Positions 54,723 to 62,334 of a stretch of DNA of 64,000 nt are shown in pieces. Each line of letters starts with the position of its first letter. The first letter of the stretch is position 1. Source of the DNA: DVED01 sp963838375 (GTDB lineage: Bacteria > Cyanobacteriota > Cyanobacteriia > Cyanobacteriales > Geitlerinemataceae); contig CAWIQY010000019.1 in NCBI GenBank assembly GCA_963838375.1, positions 682,001 to 746,000 on the forward strand. The letters are read 5' to 3'. The notes beneath the pieces are model-generated. The model saw nothing but the letters and a program-made list of their open reading frames with translations. It was not told where the DNA came from and ran no database searches. The translations under genes and the position numbers were made by a program.

Positions 54723-55306
54723 ATGCCTAGAACCCCCGAACCTAAGAAAACCAAACACTCAGCAACACATCGTGACAAGTGTTACGAAATGGAGGCGCGC
54801 TACGGCTGGAAGTTATGGAAGATCGACGAACACCGTTACATAAGACCTACTCAAAACTACTCATTAATAGACAAAGCTACTCATGGTAACTTGATGCTTA
54901 CTTCCTGTTTCATCCAGGGGAGTCGGCTCCTTCCTGTCCGCAGGCTAACACCGTCTAACTGACGGCTGATGTGTCGAAGTCTCAAAAACTTCTGAAATTT
55001 GAGGCGCTACTAACGACCCTCTGTCTATGGAGCCTGTGTCTCGCTGCGCGCACGTTGATCAAACGCCACACTTATGGGTGGAGACTGTATCCTCTGACGG
55101 CGACGGTAAAACCGTTACATATAACCACCATTCTAGCAGATTTTCCGTAAAACCTACTCAAAAATGACTACATTTGCCAAGAGATGAAGAGTTTTTAAGT
55201 TACAGTTCCTACCCCCGAACAGGAAATCATGAAGGTTGACTGCATCTTTCTGGGGGACGCCCAATTCCCAAAACACTGGACAGAGGAGGATAACAACGAT
55301 GACTAA
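54723..55306 (+). pseudogene. Small gene 1 of module copy 2, interrupted by an insertion
   Basis: The 5' part (54723 to about 54838) encodes MPRTPEPKKTKHSATHRD then KCYEMEARYGWKLWKIDEH, the counterpart of the intact small gene at 53558. The expected 3' part resumes at 55208-55306 as PTPEQEIMKVDCIFLGDAQFPKHWTEEDNNDD and ends in the same ATGACTAA overlap with gene 2. Between them lies about 365 bases of foreign sequence. An open frame continuing to 54962 into the insertion is artefactual. Confidence 0.8.
54839..55204 (-). mobile_element. Short insertion, probably an internally deleted IS element
   Basis: Splits the small gene. The 12-mer ACCTACTCAAAA occurs near both ends (54845-54856 and 55152-55163), and GTTACA flanks both sides. 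On the minus strand, a frame ending at about 54872 reads PADRKEPTPLDETGSKHQV, which I recall as the style of C-terminal tail in some cyanobacterial TnpB proteins. That would make this a TnpB-element derivative carrying only its ends. Exact boundaries are not resolved. Confidence 0.45.
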
Positions 55307-55742
55307 AACCCGCAAGTACATCATTTATCGCGCGGACTGGAAGGAAGATCGAGGTTGGCGTACTTTTACCGACACCCGCACCCTAACAGGGATTCTCAAC
55401 GAAACTTTCGATTCGTCCGGCAGTCCCATCCCCGAAGTGGGAGAACGTCTGACCGACGACAAGACCGATGAAGAGGGGACACACTATTCCCGTTGGGGCG
55501 ATTGGGTGGTCTCGCGTGTAGAATCCTACCTGCCGGATATGCCAGTGGGACAAGAGTTTACCGAGGTGGTAATCTGTTGGTGCAAATACGACCCCATTGA
55601 ACCAGAATGGGTTCCTCAAGGCAAATCGATCGTCTCTGTTGAGTCTTTTGGGGGCGACGCACAAGCCTTCGAGAAGTGGAAATCGGAAAATGCGGACAAC
55701 CCTCGCTATGAGATCGTGGAGATGCCTGAGAAGGTGCGTTGA
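55299..55742 (+). CDS. Unknown ~147-residue protein, gene 2 of module copy 2
   Basis: A paralogue of the protein at 53754. It starts MTKTRKYIIYRADWKEDRGW with a GAGGAGGA ribosome site 9 bases upstream, and shares the C-terminal half almost residue for residue (SYLPDMPVGQEFTEVVICWC, VPQGKSIVSVESFGGDAQ). N-terminal differences include TFTDTRTLTGILNETFDSSG. After the stop both copies continue TGATGCCTA(G/A)AAAT, which looks like the beginning of a further unit. Confidence 0.8.
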   Translation: MTKTRKYIIYRADWKEDRGWRTFTDTRTLTGILNETFDSSGSPIPEVGERLTDDKTDEEGTHYSRWGDWVVSRVESYLPDMPVGQEFTEVVICWCKYDPIEPEWVPQGKSIVSVESFGGDAQAFEKWKSENADNPRYEIVEMPEKVR

Positions 55743-55827
55743 TGCCTAAAAATTTAAGTGGGCTAGTGGGATGTTGACAAAAACTGGTGTTCAAATAATT
55801 AATGACACACCCTATAGGATATTGTGT

Positions 55828-56097
55828 TTAGCTTCCCCGCCGGGACGTGGAGAGTTTAACGGAGGTACTGACGGGGGAAATGGTGACGAGTTTTCCTGAA
55901 TTGTAGATGGTTCCAGCCGCTAAGGTGACATCGCTAGCATAGGGACCGATAACACCTAAAATGTCGGAGTTTTTCACAAATTCTGAAGCGATTTGTTTGG
56001 CAATTTCTGGGTTGTTGTCGTCGTTGGCGATCGACGATCGAATCCACTTCCGCACGTTTAGCAGAAAAAGGTTGTCCCGGAATTCATATTTTTTCAC
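55828..56097 (-). pseudogene. Fragment of a periplasmic binding protein (Peripla_BP_6 type)
   Basis: Residues about 24-84 of the frame contain NPEIAKQIASEFVKNSDILG, VIGPYASDVTLAAGTIYNSG and LVTISPVSTSVKLS, the core of branched-chain-amino-acid-type substrate-binding proteins. Both ends are replaced by unrelated residues, and the family needs about 350 residues, so this is a remnant without function. Confidence 0.75.
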
Positions 56098-56270
56098 CGA
56101 AACTGATGCGTTTTTTTTAGCGCGCGATCTCCAATTTTTTTCCTCAATTTATTAGTTTTTTCGACTTAAAATCCCGATCGACTAGAAAACAACCATGCTC
56201 CAATTCCTAACAATTCCAAGGTAATATTGAATAAGCTATAACCCTTCTAACTTCCGATCGATTTACAAGA

Positions 56271-57194
56271 ATGCGTCAATGTCATATTGTTTTCAGTACA
56301 CTCGCCTTCCTGGGAACCCTCTGTTTCATCCCACCATCTTTCTCTAATGAAGAATGGATACAAATTCGATCGGGGAAAGCTTATGGCATCAGCGGCATTG
56401 CTTGGATCGATCGTCATCAGGAGGCGATGAAATTCCTCGTCGTTCACGATAATAAAGCCGATTACCCAGAACGTTTGGCGATCGTTTCCATTCCCCGCCA
56501 AGGACAACCCCAGTATCTCCCCCTCGACTGGTCAGAAAATAGCGAACTTCCGACCGATTTAGAAAGTTTGGTTGCCGTTGGGGGTAACAATTCTCGATTT
56601 ATGACGCTTAGTAGTCGGGGTCGGGTATATGATTTCACCTTAGATATTGCGAAGGGGACGATCGAAATCATCCAAACCTTCGATCTCCCCGATATTGCTG
56701 CCGGGAGTAATTTTGAAGGATTTGCCCTTGCCCGAATCCAGGGTAAACAAGTTGTCGCTTGGGCGCATCGGGGAGAAGGAGAAGATCCGGGGATTTTGTA
56801 CTGGGGCGAGTTAGATCTCGATCGAGGGAAAGTCTTTCCGGTGGGACGCCTAGAGGTGCGCGTTCCCCTGCCCACAGGCAATCCACGCCACATAAGCGAT
56901 CTCAAAATCGAGGACACCGGCAGAGTTTGGATCGGTTCGGCAACCGATCCCGGAGATGAAGGTCTTTTTGACTCCGCCGTTTATACCATCGGTCAATTTC
57001 AAATCGAGGGCGAAGCGATCGCTTTTCAAGCTGAACCCACACTCACTCCCACAGCCATATACCCAGGTCATAAAATCGAGGCGATCGAATTTTTACCCCA
57101 CTCCCAGGGCGATCGAATTTTTGGCACTGACGATGAAAATGCCGGAGGATTTGTGAGGATCGATCGGTTTTCAGAACCCGTTAATCGTTCGTAG
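56271..57194 (+). CDS. Secreted protein, predicted beta-propeller-like, unknown function
   Basis: 307 residues with an N-terminal Sec signal: MRQ, a hydrophobic stretch (IVFSTLAFLGTLCFIPPSFS) and a likely cut near residue 25. The mature part has repeated beta-strand motifs with Asp/Gly turns (FEGFALARIQGKQVVAWAHR, VYTIGQFQIEGEAIAFQ, GTDDENAGGFVRID), recalling esterase-like or phytase-like propellers. I do not assign a family. It stands alone. Confidence 0.75.
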   Translation: MRQCHIVFSTLAFLGTLCFIPPSFSNEEWIQIRSGKAYGISGIAWIDRHQEAMKFLVVHDNKADYPERLAIVSIPRQGQPQYLPLDWSENSELPTDLESLVAVGGNNSRFMTLSSRGRVYDFTLDIAKGTIEIIQTFDLPDIAAGSNFEGFALARIQGKQVVAWAHRGEGEDPGILYWGELDLDRGKVFPVGRLEVRVPLPTGNPRHISDLKIEDTGRVWIGSATDPGDEGLFDSAVYTIGQFQIEGEAIAFQAEPTLTPTAIYPGHKIEAIEFLPHSQGDRIFGTDDENAGGFVRIDRFSEPVNRS

Positions 57195-57331
57195 ACATCT
57201 GGAAAAACCCCATTTTTGCCCTGGCAGTGCAAGGATTCGATCTCTATTTCACGAGATGTCTAATCGTTGATAGCAAAAGCGCAAAAGCGCAACTATCAAC
57301 GCTTCTAACTCCGAACATCCGATCGTCCCGA

Positions 57332-58393
57332 CTATTGAGCCAGTTGCTGGGCGTATTCAAGATTCTTTTGATACACGGGAATCCGATCTTGTGCCACCGA
57401 ATAGTTAGGATTCGATTCGGGAACCGCTTGCATGAATTCGATCGCTGCCTGCCAGTCTTTTGCCACTTCACCCCACTCCTCTGGCGTAGATGCTGCTTGA
57501 GCCATTTGAGAGGCACTGGTGGCTTTGCGAACGGCTTCTGGGAAAGGATCGTTCGTTGCCGCAGCCGGCGATCCGGCTTCGGATGTGGGTGCGGTGGCTT
57601 CTGGAGTTGTTCCCGGTGCGGCGGCTTCTGGAGTTTCCGGGGAAGATGAAGGGGGTACATAATCCTTCAAGACGGGGATACCTGCCAGCAATTCGGGTTT
57701 TTGTGAATAGAGATAATATCCACCCAGCCCCAGCGCTGCCAGTAACAGCAATAATAGAGGCAGGGCTGAAGATGATTTCTTCTTCGGCGTTTCTTCCCGT
57801 TCCATTTCCATACCTTCTTCGTCTTCCATAGATTCCTCCTCATCCAGTCCGTAATCGCTAGCCGAATACTCCTCATCCGGAGTAAATTCCGTCACTTCTT
57901 CGGGCAGATTGTTCTCGTAGTCGTCACTTCTATAATCGTCATTATAGAGATTTTCCTCGGGTAGAGAGTTATACCTCGGAGACTCTAACCCGTCGTCTAA
58001 TAAGTCCTCGCGAAGCACCTCTTCCTGTTCAACAAGACTCTCCTCAACGCCTAAACCGATCCCCGGCTCGGGAACCGTTGGGGGTGGCGAAGAGAACGCG
58101 GGTTCCTGAAGGACAATTTCTTCTTGCCAAGCCGAAGTCGAGTCGCCCGTTTGATAGGCAGAGACTCGGACGGTATCGATCGAGTTTACCCCCAAATTGG
58201 TCATTCCCTTACGAATGAATGAAACCGTTGCCTGGGGCGTGGGAACTTTCGCCGCTTCCAAAATCACGTCCAAGCACCGATCGTCCAGAGAGGCTTTCAC
58301 GTCTATACCTTGGGACTTCATCGATCGGCTCATCAGGGCGGCGATCGCGTTGGGGTTGCCCTGTTTTGCCTGCTCCAGAATGTTGCCTGTCAT
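57332..58393 (-). CDS. Acidic single-pass membrane protein, unknown function (cyanobacterial)
   Basis: I prefer ATG at 58393 (MTGNILEQAKQGNPNAIAAL); the frame is open to 58558 but those residues are basic and unlikely. Layout from that start: an N-terminal folded domain of about 85 residues (SLDDRCLDVILEAAKVPTPQ, IRKGMTNLGVNSIDTVRVSA), a long Glu/Asp/Tyr-rich disordered stretch to about residue 195, one membrane helix near 210-230 (LPLLLLLLAALGLGGYYLYS) and a C-terminal helical region with WGEVAKDWQAAIEFMQAVPE. Domain order suggests a cytosolic acidic arm and a periplasmic tail. Role unknown. Confidence 0.75.
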   Translation of the reverse strand: MTGNILEQAKQGNPNAIAALMSRSMKSQGIDVKASLDDRCLDVILEAAKVPTPQATVSFIRKGMTNLGVNSIDTVRVSAYQTGDSTSAWQEEIVLQEPAFSSPPPTVPEPGIGLGVEESLVEQEEVLREDLLDDGLESPRYNSLPEENLYNDDYRSDDYENNLPEEVTEFTPDEEYSASDYGLDEEESMEDEEGMEMEREETPKKKSSSALPLLLLLLAALGLGGYYLYSQKPELLAGIPVLKDYVPPSSSPETPEAAAPGTTPEATAPTSEAGSPAAATNDPFPEAVRKATSASQMAQAASTPEEWGEVAKDWQAAIEFMQAVPESNPNYSVAQDRIPVYQKNLEYAQQLAQ

Positions 58394-58558
58394 AATACCA
58401 AAGAAAGAAATGGTTTGCACTGACTGGGCGACTTGGCGTCGATCTCCCCAGTATATTGAACGATTTGACATTCCCCAACGAATCGCTCGCCGGGGCTTCT
58501 TGGGCTGAAGTCGCACGATCGGATTTCCCCCACCGCGTCTGACACTTTCATGTCGCAC

Positions 58559-58885
58559 CGTTACAGATGCCTCCTCAAGTTTAGATGCCCGCGGGTCCCA
58601 CGGGACTATCAGATTCCAATCGTAGCGGATCGCAATCCGCCCGATCGATCGTGGCGGCTTTGGACTGCCGAGATTGTTTTTGTTAATGAGAGAATTGTAA
58701 TGCGTTGTGCCTCAATTTGAGAGATTTCACTTCACAAACTCCCAAACCCCACAATTAGCTTAACAATTGCTTAAGAAGTCATTTTTTGAGACAATGCCAC
58801 AAGCTGTGGTTCCCCGGTTTTTCTGGGGAAGTTCGCCAGCTCTACGCATCAATTCCGTCCCTCTAGAATAGAGTTCTAAACCACC
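58559..58885. other. Divergent intergenic region between acidic membrane protein and GH57 gene
   Basis: 327 bases without a gene. It contains a small hairpin TTCCCC/GGGGAA (about 58812-58830) and a TAGAAT hexamer at 58865, a possible -10 element for the GH57 gene. Confidence 0.4.
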
Positions 58886-60475
58886 ATGTCTCTCGGCTAT
58901 GTTGCCCTAGTTCTTCACGCCCATCTCCCGTTCGTCAGACACCCCGAAAGCGACTACGTTCTCGAAGAAGAGTGGCTCTACGAAGCGATTACCGAAACCT
59001 ACATCCCCCTGCTCAAAGTCTTTGAAGGCTTAAAGCGCGACGGGATCGATTTTAAAATGACCATGAGCATGACGCCGCCTTTGGTGTCCATGTTGCGAGA
59101 TCCCTTGCTGCAAGAGCGCTACAGCAAACACTTAGCCCAGTTAGAAGAACTTGCCGAGCTAGAAATCGATCGCAACCAGCATAACGGTCATCTGCGCTAC
59201 CTCGCCGAACATTACGCCACTGAGTTTAACGAAGTGCGCCAAATGTGGGAGCATTACAACGGCGATCTCGTCACGGCTTTCAAAAAATTTCTCGATAGCA
59301 ATAATCTCGACATCATTACCTGCGGGGCGACTCACGGCTATCTCCCTCTGATGAAAATGTATCCCCAAGCGGTGTGGGCACAACTTCAGGTAGCAGTCGA
59401 ACATTACGAGGAAACCTTCGGTCGTCCCCCCAAAGGCATCTGGCTGCCGGAATGCGCCTACTACGAAGGGTTAGATCGCATGGTTGCCGATGCGGGATTG
59501 CGCTACTTCCTCACCGATGGTCATGGCATTCTCTACGCGCGTCCTCGTCCCCGTTTCGGCACCTATGCCCCCATTTTTACAGAAACTGGGGTGGCGGTGT
59601 TTGCCCGAGATCACGAGTCTTCCCAACAGGTATGGTCCTCGGAAGTGGGCTATCCCGGCGCAGCGGAATATCGAGAATTTTATAAAGATTTGGGTTGGGA
59701 AGCCGAGTACGAGTATATCAAGCCGTACATCATGCCCAACGGTCAGCGGAAAAATATTGGGATTAAATATCATAAGATTACCGGGCGCGGTTTAGGTCTC
59801 AGCGATAAAGCACTGTACGATCCCTATTGGGCGAAGGAGAAAGCGGCGGAACACGCACAGAACTTCATGTACAACAGGGAGCGTCAGACGGAGCATTTGC
59901 GGGGGATTATGGGACGCCCACCGATTATTGTCTCGCCCTATGATGCGGAGTTATTCGGACACTGGTGGTATGAGGGTCCTTGGTTTATCGATTACTTGTT
60001 CCGCAAGTCGTGGTACGACCAAAGCACCTTTGACATGACGCATTTGTCGGATTATTTACGATCGAATCCAACTCAGCAAGTGTGCCGTCCGTCTCAGTCG
60101 AGTTGGGGATACAAGGGCTTTCACGAGTATTGGCTCAACGAAACAAATACCTGGATCTACCCTCACTTGCATAAAGGTGCAGAGCGTTTGATTCATCTCA
60201 GCTACCTGGAACCGGAAGACGAACTGCAAGAACGGGCGCTGAATCAGGCGGCGCGAGAACTGCTGCTGGCACAGTCTTCCGACTGGGCGTTCATTATGCG
60301 GACGGGGACGATGGTTCCCTATGCCGTGCGCCGAACCCGATCGCACTTGATGCGCTTGAATAAGATCTACGAAGATATGCAAAAGCGGCAAGTGGATGCC
60401 GGTTGGCTGGAAAAAGTCGAAGCGATCGATAATATTTTCCCCAGCATTAACTATCGGGTATATCGTCCGTTGTAG
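58886..60475 (+). CDS. GH57 1,4-alpha-glucan branching enzyme
   Basis: Forms alpha-1,6 branches in glycogen. It starts GYVALVLHAHLPFVRHPE, the family's first conserved motif (HAHLP). The nucleophile region WLPECAYYEG puts Glu at residue 189 and the acid region SPYDAELFGHWWYEG puts Asp at 353, matching the catalytic Glu/Asp pair known for GH57 branching enzymes. A C-terminal helical region (residues 400-529) fits the DUF1957 domain. 529 residues is the normal length. Some GH57 members have amylase activity, but the motif set favours branching. Confidence 0.93.
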   Translation: MSLGYVALVLHAHLPFVRHPESDYVLEEEWLYEAITETYIPLLKVFEGLKRDGIDFKMTMSMTPPLVSMLRDPLLQERYSKHLAQLEELAELEIDRNQHNGHLRYLAEHYATEFNEVRQMWEHYNGDLVTAFKKFLDSNNLDIITCGATHGYLPLMKMYPQAVWAQLQVAVEHYEETFGRPPKGIWLPECAYYEGLDRMVADAGLRYFLTDGHGILYARPRPRFGTYAPIFTETGVAVFARDHESSQQVWSSEVGYPGAAEYREFYKDLGWEAEYEYIKPYIMPNGQRKNIGIKYHKITGRGLGLSDKALYDPYWAKEKAAEHAQNFMYNRERQTEHLRGIMGRPPIIVSPYDAELFGHWWYEGPWFIDYLFRKSWYDQSTFDMTHLSDYLRSNPTQQVCRPSQSSWGYKGFHEYWLNETNTWIYPHLHKGAERLIHLSYLEPEDELQERALNQAARELLLAQSSDWAFIMRTGTMVPYAVRRTRSHLMRLNKIYEDMQKRQVDAGWLEKVEAIDNIFPSINYRVYRPL

Positions 60476-61009
60476 AGATCTCGTCTAGGCTAATTAGATG
60501 GGTCTCTGTCAACAACTTGCGTTAACGTTTCGCGGAAGTTCCCACCCTCAATTTGAAGTAGGGTGGGGATAGGGAGCCTGACAAGGGTAGGTTTTGAAGA
60601 TTTCGGTGAAGAGATGACCGAAGAGGAGGCGGAGAGTGGGAGGAAATGTAAGACCAACAAAGCTACGGAGTTTTTGAGGCGGTTCCCAATGAGTAGGGAA
60701 GCTCAGACTTCAGCCATAGGCAAGTCAGAGTAGTTCACAGGTTCCCATCCGAATTTTGACGGTTGAAGAATTATAGCAGTCGCCACTCGGGTTAAGACAT
60801 CGCCAACGGGCGAAGCATTTGCATGATGCTTGTCGGTTCGTCCATGATATTTCTCGTGCAAATGCTTCGCCCCTACCAGAAATCGTCTTAACAGCCTTGG
60901 CGACTGCTATACCGGGCAACGCCATGGGGAAAGTGACGAAGCCAACAGTTGCTCAATTGTTTCTGTGACCGGTTCTCCTGGGTGATAGCCCAGCGCAGAT
61001 GAAGCAATT
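60476..61009. other. Gene-free spacer carrying a hairpin and a MITE-like palindrome
   Basis: Directly after the GH57 gene a strong hairpin CCCACCCT (60541-60548) / AGGGTGGG (60560-60567) may terminate transcription, although no T-run follows. The rest is non-coding except for the palindromic element at 60772-60911. Confidence 0.5.
60772..60911. mobile_element. Palindromic MITE/REP-like element
   Basis: Terminal inverted repeats TATAGCAGTCGCCA / TGGCGACTGCTATA, followed inward by GGTTAAGAC / GTCTTAAC and GGCGAAGCATTTGCA / TGCAAATGCTTCGCC. The whole 140 bases fold into a long interrupted hairpin with no ORF. The design is typical of miniature transposable elements in cyanobacteria. Confidence 0.75.
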
Positions 61010-61522
61010 ATGTCGGATAATAGAATCGTTGGTTTCAAAAGCAGACCGATCGTGGCTTCTAGCTCTAAGTTACTTTGGGATTTATCGATTGACGACTGCA
61101 ACGGTCAACTGGCGCTGGTTGTGGAGGTCAAGAGCAAACTCAATACCTCGCCAGATTGGGCAACTCGACTGCGACACAATATCCTTGCACACGGTACTTT
61201 TCCAAAGGCTCCCTATTTTCTCATGGTTTTTCCCGATCGGTTTTATCTATGGACTGATACTGAAGTCCACCTGGATGGGAGCGAACCTACCTACACGATT
61301 GATGCACGTCCTATTCTTCAACCTTACTTTGAAAAAGCCGGGGTAACAGACGATCGCATTCGTGGAGAAAGCCTTGAATTGATTGTTGCATCGTGGTTGG
61401 GAGAGATTCTTCACTCCGAAAAGTCTCCCGAAGAATTGGACGAATCTCAGCGCTGGTTAGTGGATTCAGGATTGTATGCTGCTTTAGTTGGAGGAAAGTT
61501 TGAGCATGAGGCGGCTGCGTGA
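61010..61522 (+). CDS. PD-(D/E)XK-like protein, unknown function; partner of PIN protein
   Basis: 170 residues. LSIDDCNGQLALVVEVKSKL (about residues 25-44) gives an Asp followed by the E-x-K signature of the restriction-endonuclease-like fold. Next comes LRHNILAHGTFPKAPYFLMV and FYLWT, a pattern I recall from uncharacterised cyanobacterial proteins. Its stop overlaps the GTG of the PIN gene by 4 bases (GTGA). It could be the antitoxin/partner of the PIN nuclease, or a nuclease itself. No signal or membrane segment. Confidence 0.7.
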   Translation: MSDNRIVGFKSRPIVASSSKLLWDLSIDDCNGQLALVVEVKSKLNTSPDWATRLRHNILAHGTFPKAPYFLMVFPDRFYLWTDTEVHLDGSEPTYTIDARPILQPYFEKAGVTDDRIRGESLELIVASWLGEILHSEKSPEELDESQRWLVDSGLYAALVGGKFEHEAAA

Positions 61523-62127
61523 ATATTTATGTTGAAACCAATTTTGTTTTAGAGCTAGCTTTTGAGCAAGAACAGTGTGCAAGTTGCGAACAGATTTTGC
61601 AACTTTGTGAAGTCGGAAAAGCCAAACTCATTATCCCCGCATATAGTCTTGCCGAACCTCACGAGAAACTAAGTCGTCAAGCCAGGAGTCGCCGGGATCT
61701 GCAACAGTTGTTAGAGGCTGAATTACGACAACTTTCACGGACTGCATCCTATGCAAGTCGGATCGAAAGTATTCAAGATATTGCCAGCTTGATGGTTCAA
61801 AGCAATGAGGAAGAACGGCAGCGCTTTGGACAATATCGAGAACGACTCATCAAAACAGGAGAAGTGATTGCACTCACCGCTGAGATTCTGACTAAGGCAG
61901 CATCCGACGAAACGACTTATGATTTGAGACCACAAGATGCCCTTGTGTATACATCAGTCATCAGCCACTTGCAGAATAATCGACCACAGCAAGCTTGTTT
62001 TCTGAATCGAAACTCGAAAGATTTTGATAGTCCTGATATTGTTGACGAACTCAATCACTTCAATTGTCGAATGATTCCCCGATTCGACAGTGGTTATAGT
62101 TTTCTTCAGTCGCAACTGAGATCGTGA
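61519..62127 (+). CDS. PIN-domain protein (probable RNase)
   Basis: 202 residues from a GTG start overlapping the previous stop. PIN residues in order: YVETNFVLELAF (the first acidic residue is Glu6 where Asp is usual), the SLAEPH Glu near residue 46, LRPQDALVY Asp near residue 139 and the RNSKDFD region near 160. The central insertion (residues 50-130) is helical and Gln/Arg-rich, longer than in VapC toxins. The overlap with the PD-(D/E)XK-like gene marks a two-gene module. Confidence 0.8.
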   Translation: MNIYVETNFVLELAFEQEQCASCEQILQLCEVGKAKLIIPAYSLAEPHEKLSRQARSRRDLQQLLEAELRQLSRTASYASRIESIQDIASLMVQSNEEERQRFGQYRERLIKTGEVIALTAEILTKAASDETTYDLRPQDALVYTSVISHLQNNRPQQACFLNRNSKDFDSPDIVDELNHFNCRMIPRFDSGYSFLQSQLRS

Positions 62128-62150
62128 CCCCGATCTTTATAGAGTCGTCC

Positions 62151-62190
62151 GCGAAAACTCCGTGTCTTCAGACCGGGGAGTGTCAAGTTC
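62151..62190 (+). mobile_element. Solo IS200/IS605-type right-end remnant
   Basis: The string ACTCCGTGTCTTCAGACC followed by GGGGAGTGTCAAG forms the small hairpin-plus-tail seen at right ends (and guide-RNA 3' ends) of TnpB elements in cyanobacteria, whose usual form is CCCCGTCTTTAG..CGGGGAGTGTCAA. No transposase gene is attached. Confidence 0.45.
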
Positions 62191-62334
62191 TTCGATCGAC
62201 CAATTCCCCATTCTCCCAACTGTCCCGTTCGCGATCGCCCTTCCACCATTGTAAGATATGTTCCAGCACAGGCTGACAAATCCCTAAATTTGGTGTAATA
62301 GATCGAATGCAGGAGATCGGGGGAGTTGAGACTT

